64,000 nucleotides of DNA from Lota lota (taxonomy: Eukaryota; Chordata; Actinopteri; Gadiformes; Lotidae): contig JACYXH010000205.1 in the NCBI GenBank assembly GCA_026745465.1, positions 1,661,501 through 1,725,500 of the forward strand, in the 5' to 3' direction. Each line of letters opens with the position of its first letter. Positions within the stretch are counted from its first letter, which is position 1. This document shows, piece after piece, positions 45,100 through 55,407 of this stretch. Both the position numbers and the translations under genes were made by a program. Below the pieces are notes generated by a model that worked only from the letters and a program-made list of their open reading frames with translations, was not told the origin of the DNA and did no database searches.

Positions 45100-48000
45100 T
45101 ATGTGTACACTAAGCACATTTGTAGAGCCCTTCCCAATTGCAGTCTCAAAGGGCTTTGGTCCCCCAGTTTTGATATGTGTATGTAATCACATCAGAAGGG
45201 GATTATTGTCACACTTCTTGGAATTTCAGATTTGTGAGACTTCAGGACAAAAGAGCACTGAGGTGGCCAAGGTATATTTGCCAATCCCAGACAGAAATGT
45301 GCGGTCAAGCTGCACTTCCCTCCTGGAAACTACAGAGTTCAGCAACAAACAAGTAGTCCAGCCTTACTATGAGGGGGTTGGGAGCAGTGAGTAACAGCAA
45401 TTATCATTTATTAAAAAATTTATAAAGCAAAGTAAGCAAAGGCTATTTGTAGATTGTTTTTCTTTCTTTTATCATTAGATGTCACATTTATACTAAATGA
45501 CAAGCAACCAGCATATATATTGACCTCTGGAAGGCTCATCTATGGTCTCTCTTGGGCTGTTGAGGAGTCTGGGTTCCCCATGGCACCCATAGCCATTAAA
45601 CCAAATTTTACCAAGTGAGTAAAAACACCATTATAATATTATCTTTATTTTTTATACAATAATAGCACAATAAGACATTTTGTTGTATCAAAACTCATAT
45701 ACATAGATATTCATAGCCAATGTGTTGGGTTATCTTGGTGTTTTTATGGAGTTAATTAAGTGTTTTATAACTGTATAATCAATCAGTCAATCAATCAATA
45801 CATTCATACTGCATTCAATTCCATGATTTGTACCAGATGTTATGTATAAATGTCTACACAGATGTATCATCCAATTGGATTTATTTTATTTATATTTATA
45901 TTCAGTTCCAATACTTGCCAAGTGTTGAAGAGCCATACAAATGAATTGTTACTAGGCAGGCTTAAGGGCGTAAACTATGATCCCAACCACCCAGCAAACA
46001 CAGAAACCCAAGGGCTCCTCAGGGGTGAGTCTGGCTCCTGACATTTACCAGCATGTAAATGTCAAGTGCTTGCATAATGTTTTCTCTTGTAGGTTTTGTC
46101 TTTTGGTCATTCAGAACTGCAGCCCCTGCTGCTCTACAACTATCCCCATGTATAACAGGAAACAATGTGGGAGCACCAGATATTACATGAACTATGCTAT
46201 ATTTGTTTGGAGTGCAGAAAGCTTGTGAGTGGAGAGATGGAGTAATGGGATGCTTTCACATGTACGCCTGCGAAGAGGAGTTTGACTTCACCACAGAGGA
46301 GAACTTTGATAAGTCCTGGTGGTTTGCGCTCCTCAGGGCCAGGAGTGGTCGTACAGCTCCGCCCAAGGCCATACCGCTGCACGCCAGCGAAATCAAAGAC
46401 TCCATGTTTGCTGTAACATCACATTTTAAGAACTGTACGTTTTTGGTCAATTCTAAATCTAAAAAAAAGAATCTGAATTGCACACACAGCTGGAAAGAAC
46501 TTTAAATGTTAATGTTAAATGTTCTTCCTTGAGAATGTATGACTACGGTACCTTTTTGATTGGATTTGGATTGTGTAAACTAGGATATACTGGCAATGTT
46601 TGTGTCCCTGATTCCAACTATGCCCTTCCTCTCTGATGTTGGAAACAGCAGGGACATGTGGTTCCCCTCAGAGGTACACAAACAATTCACTAGAATAAAC
46701 ATTTACACACTTTTCCAAATATGCTTTGACCAAGATTATGTGTAGAGCAAACTCAGATGTTGACCTCAAAGTTTTTTTTTAAGTACCCAACAGAGAAGAT
46801 ATTTTATTCAGTTGTTGGGTATACCTTTAAGATCACTGTGAACTTTATCTGTTTGATAATCTTTTAGCAATGCCTGGAGCTAGCAGTGGGCAACCATATT
46901 AGCATGGCTGTACTCCTGTGTAACCTCTTCCACTACCAGCAAGTGGAGGCGTGGCTGCTACTGGGAAAATCTGTCCTTGAGGTAGCCTTCTACACTGGTA
47001 TTATGTTGATTATCACTACTGTACTATACTTAGTTCAGGCCCATACAAAACTATACTAGAATCATGTTTTTGTCTTTATTTTTGTGCAAAGTAAAAGCAA
47101 AGTATATTCTACAGAGAGACGGCATACATTCTCTCCAAAAATAACCATCCATACTTGGTTTGGAACCCCAGGGATGGAAACCACTATGACAAATGTGACA
47201 CGCATAGACCTCTGCAGACGGTGGAAGGCCTTGTGAATGGCCAAAATGTAAGGGTAGCCACTCATGCTCATCTGCTGTTTAGCAGTAGTAACACTGATGG
47301 ATGCGTTTTAGGTGTGGTTTAATGTCCAACGCACAAAGCTGGCGTCAGCAATCAACTTTAACTTTTCAGACGCAGGCTCTTAGAAGCCATTATTCCTCAA
47401 TGGTTCTCAAGCTGCAACATCTGGATTGGTAAACCATTTATTGAAGAGTCTGAAAATTTTATCTGCCTTAATTTTAACAAACAAAACTAATATACCTGTG
47501 AAAATGCATCTTCAGGTGAAATACCGGCCTGTTGAAATGGAATTGGTACGTATATAACGTCCAAAGGAGGTATAGGTCTAAAAAATTTCATTCAGCCCTA
47601 GTGCAGTCTACTCTATCAATATCACGTTATGGGTGTATCAGCTGAGAGCACAACGGTGTTACACTCTCAGCCGATTGCAAAACAGCTTAAACAAAACAAT
47701 TCCAAAATACATAAATCACACTTTTTGGTGATTCATAAGAAGGGCTGCTATACTGTGTATGTATCTTCTGTCCCAGGGTGGAGGTCAAGCTGAAGAACAG
47801 CATAATAGAGTGGAGGCTCCCTCACATCACTCGCTAGAACTCCAACTGCTCGGCCGTGCTCAGAGAAGTCCTGGAGCACCTGGAGAGAGCCCGGTCCTCT
47901 GACCCTGTCCTGACAGAGACAAACAAGGTTCTGGAAATCATGACAAACTACAAGGTAATCATAGTTGTATTGAGAGCCAGCTTGTTTTGCTAGTAATCTA

Positions 48001-48605
48001 CTGACCAGTGTAACCTACTTTTTTATCATCTTATCAATGACTTGTCGTGTGATGTGATTTCATGGCTGAGAATGATTGCATTACCCGCTAGGCTTCTATC
48101 CCTATTGAAAATCATTGTTTATTGTGGAATTTTGGATCCCGAATGTTTGTTAGTCCCAATACGAAATCAGGTCTTTGGTTTGTGGGTTAATTAGGTTACT
48201 GGATTCCCTCTTCATATGCCCTACCGAGACATAAACACATTGGTCGAAACAGTCTACAAAACAGGGATCGCACAACAGGGATAGCACAGAGATCCCAGAG
48301 ACCTCGTTTGCCTTGGCCGTGTACATCCACCCCTACCCGAACTACATCCTGTCCACATAGGTCTTCTTAGCTCGGCTGGTCAAACTCCAGCAGGGAGCCT
48401 GTTACGTTGCAGTGGTGTACGACTGAGAGGATATTTGGCTCACCAGTGCACAGAACTAAATGGGAATGTTGATCAGATCCTCAGGATGTTTGATACAAAA
48501 AACATGGATAAATGCATGCACAAATTGTAAGCATTCTCTACTTTTTAATTCATATTGATTTATAGTATATATGAAATGCATGAGACCTTAATTACATGTC
48601 AATTT

Positions 48606-49431
<826 letters not shown>

Positions 49432-51652
49432 TCACCTATCAAAGCAGGGAGCAGCACATGTGTAGTTCAGGCTAACCTGGTAGGCTCGATTCGACATGCT
49501 AGCCTTTGGCTCCAGGTTGGTGGTAGCGGTGGGGATGTGGCTGTGCTGGGGGGCGATAGGAGCCGGCAAGCCGTTGGGCTGGTTGAGGTAGGCCGTGGAC
49601 CGGTGGCTAGGGGCTACTGCTGGTGGGAGGGCCTGCTGGGGGTAGGGCATCACAGGCCGATGGAGGTACTGGGCCAAGGGGGCGGCCTGGCCTGAAGTGT
49701 GGTAGTTGGGAGTTGGACCTAGCTGGTGTTGTTGCTGCTGGTGGCTTGGTGGAGAAACCTTCTGCTTGTTGGCCTCTTTGACATCACCGTCATGTGCACT
49801 AGGAATAAAACAAGAGATGAGAAGTAATAAATACAATCCTGCAAGGAGACAAGACCTACACAGCTTCGGTTGTCCATGTGTTGCACCTGTTGCACTTTTA
49901 CAATGAGTCGATAGTTCATGCTGTAGAATAGAGCTCTAGTACTTGTTGGAGAGGAGAGTGCATTCATTGAAATAAAATACTGCACTAAGACAAGAATTGC
50001 AAATCTTCTCTAGTCCATGTGCTGCACATTCATGTTAACACCTGTTGCAATTTGTAAAACCAGATAAGTCGTTGTCGGCGAGGTGGCTGTATACTCACTC
50101 ATGCCATTATAAAGTATTTTTTATCCCTCTAACTCAAAGAGTTACCGTTAGTGTGAGAGGGTAATCTAACTGGAGACACTCACACCATCAGTTTCTCGGT
50201 GCAGGGCACCAGGTTGTCCCATGTATAGGCCGTGAGGCGCTGCAGACGGGGGGGCCATGTGGGGGACAGGTGGAGTATGAGGCGGGAGGACGCCAGACAC
50301 GCGGCAGCCACCATTGATGGGGCGAAGCACAGAAACACATGGTCTGGAAAGGAAGCAACACAAGCGGGGCCTGAATGCGTGGGGTAAGGGTAAGGTGCAG
50401 CTGTCAAGTTGTCGTGTGCCTGCCAAATCTGTATGGGTTTTGATGGGCGGAATAGTCTGGAGTGTGCCAGCATTTTTAACAGAGCCTGTGTGCGTGCGTG
50501 CAGCCGTTGAAGAAAATGGATTCAAATCTATCAGCCGAGGGGCATGGTAAAAAAGGATTAGGTTCTATTGCATATCTTACACCTAACTATAAATAGGTTT
50601 GTCTCCTGTTTATGTGAAACCTAAACTGATTTGACTCTTTTAAAGAGAAATAGTACACATTTTATTCAAAATAGATTTTGAAGTTGATCGTTATCCTTTC
50701 AGTATAGACTCATCTGTTAAGAGAAAATCTAATAAATTGACCTCATGGGTAGTTATTCTATGCATTTAAATACTTGTGTCACTCTAATGTGCGGTCCCTC
50801 TTCATTCGGTGATAGTGTTGCCAGCTGCTTGCCTTGTAAGGAGACCTCCAGGAAGTAGTCAGCATACTTGGCCAAGTACAGCTTTGTTTTGTCCAGGCAG
50901 CTGATAGGCCACCCGTCATGGAGGTCTCCTTCGTGCACCGCAATGGACAGGTAGTACTCGATGAAATGGGCTGCGGTCGGGAGATACAGGTTCCACTGGA
51001 AGGTCTCCAGCAGGAGCAGCTCCATGTGCAGCAGGCCCTGCTTGGTGAGCACCAGGTTCATGGAGCTCATGCATCCCAGGCTGTTCAGCATCTCCAACTT
51101 GGGCACCCGGTCTTCCCTCTCCTCAAACTTACCTGCAATGAAACAATGAAAAACGCAATCACTAAAGACTTGATATTCAATTGAATTTGTTCTTGTCAAA
51201 GTGTGATGGTGGCATGCATTACTGGACCAAGCACCGAGATGAAAGATGTAAAACATGTAATGAAATACTTACTGGCCAAAAGAAGACATGACAAGGAGAC
51301 CATATGAAGCTGCTGCACAGTGATATCATAGCGGTCCATAAAAAGATCCAACAGGTAAACTGCAAGATGTCTGGCGGCTGGACATAGCCTGAAGCGATTA
51401 CAGACGACCGCTATGAGGTCTGCGAAGTATCTTCTTAAATTCAGTTGAGGAGACTGTCCTTTGAAGGAAGGCAATTTGACCTCCTGTTAACACAATGGGA
51501 GTGAGATATCAGTAATTAATAGCGTGTCTACGATTGAGATAACCACATTGACGGTTTAAAAAATAAGGAATGAGTCTTATTACTTTGTATCGTAAAGCAT
51601 GATAGATATCAGCAGCAAGATGTCCTTTCCACCATTGGTCCTCAAGCTCCAT
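49432..51652 (-). CDS. ccnj: Cyclin J, complete
   Basis: Cyclin J is a conserved cyclin of poorly known partner, linked in flies to oogenesis. Five coding exons: 51584-51652, 51273-51483, 50833-51132, 50184-50343, 49432-49798, summing to 1107 bases (368 aa plus stop). The start [16 protein letters not shown] matches the known cyclin J N-terminus. The cyclin box follows: [38 protein letters not shown], ending in the second fold ([24 protein letters not shown]). The tail is Gln/Pro-rich and ends [10 protein letters not shown]. Exon 3 ends in a GC donor (AAG|GCAAGC) rather than GT; only this join keeps the frame into [11 protein letters not shown]. Position between cc2d2b and znf518a equals human 10q24.1. 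Confidence 0.96.
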
Positions 51653-52140
51653 TTATGAGAACACTTCGTACACCCTTGTCATTGGAAAATATCAAAGGCA
51701 GTACATTTATTAATTCACTTAAATCATCATGACAAACTGCATGTGAGGAGGAAACAAGAGCTTGTTAGTTCCTCGCATGCAGCAATCTGGTTTTGGACTG
51801 GAACTCAGATAACTCATTCAATGTATAGACAGTTATTGCAAGCAAACTCCACTCACCCGGCTCGCACATAAAGTGAGGCGGTTATTCAGCAATGTTTCAC
51901 TTAAAGCAAACGTTACTTTAACTTTATGTTTGCCGCATTCTCACATGCATTGTAGGCGATTGTGAAGTACCGGGAGAAGGAAGGCTTCAAGAGCTAGCAC
52001 GAGTTCGATGAACACGGCTACTCCGACACAACAATGGGCAGGAGAGCGCAAGTCACGCTGCAGCCAATTACAAGTTCGCTTACAACTAGGATGGATATCC
52101 AATCACGGGTGGGGAATCACATTACATGGTCGAATCCATA
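51653..52140 (-). promoter_or_regulatory. ccnj: ccnj upstream region
   Basis: Region before the cyclin J start codon, holding two CCAAT motifs on the plus strand at 52064-52068 and 52099-52103. There is no obvious TATA box. The transcription start is not determined. Confidence 0.35.
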
Positions 52141-52785
52141 GAAATGGTCGAATCCAATACATCCCTGCGTCGCCACAATGTCTCGCTTTGTGGTTAATGT
52201 GATGCCAGTATGTTGTCACCTCAACAATGTATAGCTAAAGGGAGAATATGTCAAATAGTATGAATAGGTTGGCCTTTAGATTGAATGGATGGAATGAGTA
52301 AAATAGTCAAAAGAGATTGATCGATACCGCTTTAGCCCCTCTCCATAGCCCAATTGTTAGTTTGTTACTTAGTTTATCATTTGAAAAAGAAGAGACAAAA
52401 TAAGAACAAAATCCCAACCACCAATGTTCACTCCACATACAATAAAAAAATATGTTCTTCAATTACAAACTCTTTTCAAAAGCTTTAAAGTTACCATCAA
52501 TATGTTCGCTTTTTCGTCAATCTATGCACCGAAAACACCGTTTTATTGGGGAAGAGGAAAGTATGTGAGTGACTGCAGGTAAATGGCCAGTCAGAAGATT
52601 GTATAGAATTTGCTATACAAGGCTATCCTTTAGATCGTATAATATACACACAAGGACTGAAGCATTCAAAAAGCATGAGATAGCCATCTTATCCTGATAG
52701 AATATCAACTACTATAAAGTAAGCATAGATAAAGGGATGTAAGTTAAGGAGGTAAAGACTGTTGTTTTCACTATTACATCTATAC
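52141..52785. other. Intergenic sequence without recognisable feature
   Basis: AT-rich sequence with no credible ORF, RNA gene or clear repeat by eye. Confidence 0.5.
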
Positions 52786-53275
52786 TCCTTTACTGGCTGC
52801 ACCTTATAGTCCTAGACACAGTCACATACAACCTGGAAAAGGCACTAGCCACCCTGATAAAGTCACTAGTCACCCTGGTAAAGTCAATAGTCACCAATTT
52901 TTTGCACTGGCAGGCATTATCGGAGCATCCATGCATGGACCGCCAGATTCAATCACACAGCGTCTTCTTTCCCCAACCTATCAGGCTGTTGAAATCTAGA
53001 CCCTGACTATTTGACTTATGAGCATGCTCCACAAGCTGTTGAGGAAGGTCAGCTCAGTGGTCGGGCTGGGGCTGGTCAGTCTGGAGGTGGTGGATGAGGG
53101 CAAGAAGATCAATGGCATCCTGGAGAACTCCCGCCCCGGCTCTGCATGACGAGCTGAGGCGGATGAGGAACACATTCAGCCACATGGCTCATCCCTCCAC
53201 CATCTGCAAACCCAGCATCATGCAACTGTTTTTGGACCACGAAGATGACCCTATGTAGCGACCGCCCATGTTATA
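52786..53275 (+). repeat. Possible decayed LINE 3' end
   Basis: A GC-richer island in AT-rich DNA. In broken frames it resembles the C-terminal end of fish non-LTR retrotransposon ORFs: FFPQPIRLL near 52970, then LLRKVSSVVGLGLVSLEVV (53034-53090), ILENSRP and DELRRMRNTFSH, with stops and frameshifts between. The assignment is by resemblance only; another reading would be an old processed gene fragment. Confidence 0.3.
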
Positions 53276-53819
53276 TTGCATTCTTTTTTCTTTCATGTTG
53301 TTTGATGTTTATGTTCAATAATACATAAATAATGATATTATGTTGACTGTCTTGTCATGTCAATTAGTCCATTCCTAGGTTCAATATTGTCTGCACCTTA
53401 AATAGTCAAACCTATGTCTAAAATGAACATTGAATTGAAGTGCCACCTTAAATGTTTCTATTTAGGGAGATTTTAATAAGAAAATGCAATTATAGTAAGA
53501 TATGTCAATGAAATAACAATTAGCATAGGTTATATATTAATAAAATACGATACGATCAACTTTAACATGTAAATGCTTTACAATAAAATAATTTCACTAA
53601 TCCATTATGTATTGTGAAATCAATCAACTGTAGGCTCATTTGCATACATTAGGGAAAGGGAACATTTAAAAAGACGTCTTTTCGTGAAGGTTTTTTTTTC
53701 CAGGGACTTGTACCGCCGCTCCATTAAGCAAATTGCAGATAGGCGAATCTACGAAGAAAAAAAGGTTAATAGATTCCAGAGGTTGAAATCCTTGGAACTA
53801 TGTTGATACCTGGTTGAAA

Positions 53820-53955
53820 CCTGCTTCAAACCACAGTGAGATCGGGTTGAACCCCGGTTCAAAACACAGAGACATCAGGTAGAAACCCGGTTCAAAACAC
53901 AGAGACATCAGGTTCAAAACACAGAGACATCAGGTTCAAACCCGGTTAAAACAGA
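53820..53955. repeat. Minisatellite, degenerate unit of about 22-36 bp
   Basis: The words cacagagacatcagg and ggttcaaa recur four or five times with variable spacing, several copies being followed by CCCGGTT. Confidence 0.7.
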
Positions 53956-55393
53956 GAAACGCCGTGAGGGTGAGCAAGGGGTGGGGGTAGTGGTCTGTAA
54001 ACACGGCGGAAGTGTTCCTCCAGGCACTTGGGGAGACTTTGAAGGCGTTATTCGGGACACCCAGTGGTTGTCTGTACCGTTTTCCGCGAGGTACCCTCTT
54101 TTAACAACCCTGGAATCGTTCCAATTATCTGGCCATTGTTTTTTAAACAACCGCAAACATGTAGAATACAATGCCTAATTTAATGTTAAAGCCAATTCAG
54201 CCAGCTTTAATTTGCCTTTTGTATTTGCAAGATTATTGCTTGGGAGTGTTTTTGTTCGATCAATCCAGCTGAATGCACGCTTTACAAATAGTTATTTTGT
54301 AGGCCTGTCCTATGAACGAGTCTTCACCACCGACGGTCTCTACTCTCCGGCTGTGGAAGTAAGGAGCTCAGGGCTGTAATCCCCGGATGAAACCATCATG
54401 GCTGCCATTTGTTGAGCTGTCAAGCGCTCTACAAAAGAAAGGTAAAAACACCGAAGGAAGTATGTAAATGTCGGATATTTGTCTGTAATCGACACTGATG
54501 GGGTCTTTCTCTGCAGCACTAACTTTGTGCAAAGCAAACGAATCAGAATTACTTTGGACCATACGATTTTTTTCTCCTACGAGTTTCTCCGTCTTTTAAG
54601 CTCTTGTGCGTCATGTTAATTCAAATCACTCAAACGCGAAAGTGAAATAACGTTCATCACATGAGTAATGGTGCCCTTCCGAAAGTGAACGGTACTGTTT
54701 CAGACTAGTTAGACACTGTGTGGACGCCGTCGCGGGACACAACTTGTGTCTCACTTTGTTAATACTCTCGGGGCGTTTGTTAGTCACAAAGACCGTCGCA
54801 TCACTTTGTTGTGGTCAAGACAGATTGCACAATGGCGGCCCGGGATGCCCGGATTAATCGTATTTTACGAAGCCTAATTAAACGTTTGTTTGATCATCGT
54901 GTCTCCTGATTTGTTGCAACTTTGTCTTGACTTTGACTTCGAGGCTGTGTTGTTTTAGTAGAAGGGCGATACGAACAGGTGGTTTAAAGTGAACATAATT
55001 CGCGTATCTGGTGGTTAATCGATAATCGAGATGTATGCTTCATCAGAATTGGTCTACATAACGGTATCTCTGTAAAGCCGTTATACACTTCATGCCACAG
55101 AGCATGGATTTAAAGGGATACACTGTTTACGTTTCTGTCTTGGGCTTAATTGCGAACAATTTTGTTTGTGTGAGTTGAGTAGGATATTAATTTACATTTA
55201 CATAGCCATCGCTAAATTCCTATGGCGATTATCAATAGGCTACGTTTGAAATTAACTTAAATTATGTCAAGATTCTTGACATGGAACACACTCTGTCAAA
55301 AGCAATTTATTCTCCCAAAAACGTCCAATATATTGGAATGTCTTATCATTAATATATATATAATTTTCTTTTTTACTTTGCTGAACTTCACAG
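53956..55393. other. Upstream region of znf518a, probably with its promoter and 5' non-coding exon
   Basis: No coding ORF is credible here. A moderately GC-rich stretch at 54000-54900 may hold the znf518a promoter and first non-coding exon; donor-like AAAG|gtaaaa occurs near 54440. The acceptor of the start-codon exon is clear: a pyrimidine tract ending ttcacag at 55393. Confidence 0.4.
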
Positions 55394-55407
55394 ATACCTG
55401 ATTAGAA

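Larger units (their letters stand above)
41598..48426 (+). pseudogene. cc2d2b: Decayed coiled-coil and C2 domain protein 2B gene (CC2D2A paralogue)
   Basis: CC2D2 proteins work at the ciliary transition zone. Exon-like blocks with AG/GT borders align in order with the family: 41598-41705, 41782-41918, 42411-42527, 42867-43067 (FTHHPLFSREHVLA), 43180-43254, 43362-43496, about 43734-43920, 44014-44191, 45231-45386 (VYLPIPD), 45479-45614, 45906-46024, 46218-46434, 46584-46673 (FVSLIP), 46868-46981, 47115-47247 (WNPRDGNHYD), 47312-47428 (VWFNVQR), 47777-47954, 48195-48426 (FALAVYIHPYP). It is broken: TAA at 44096-44098, TAG at 47381-47383, 47835-47837 and 48358-48360, and a frameshift near 48261-48290. 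The family's C2-domain block is missing between 46434 and 46584, and a Tc1 copy sits in the donor at 44192. The N-terminal exons are not recognisable. The name 2B rather than 2A follows from the neighbours ccnj, znf518a and blnk. The alternative is a live gene with assembly errors, unlikely given several independent lesions. Confidence 0.82.

Noticed and set aside
46094-46214. A further cc2d2b exon at 46094-46214
   Set aside because: It has an acceptor-like start but its frames do not resemble the family, and the following block aligns without it.
47381-48360. RNA editing of the three TAG codons to Trp as a way to keep cc2d2b alive
   Set aside because: A-to-I editing could turn UAG into UGG, but the gene also has a TAA (44096), a frameshift and a missing C2 block that editing cannot repair.
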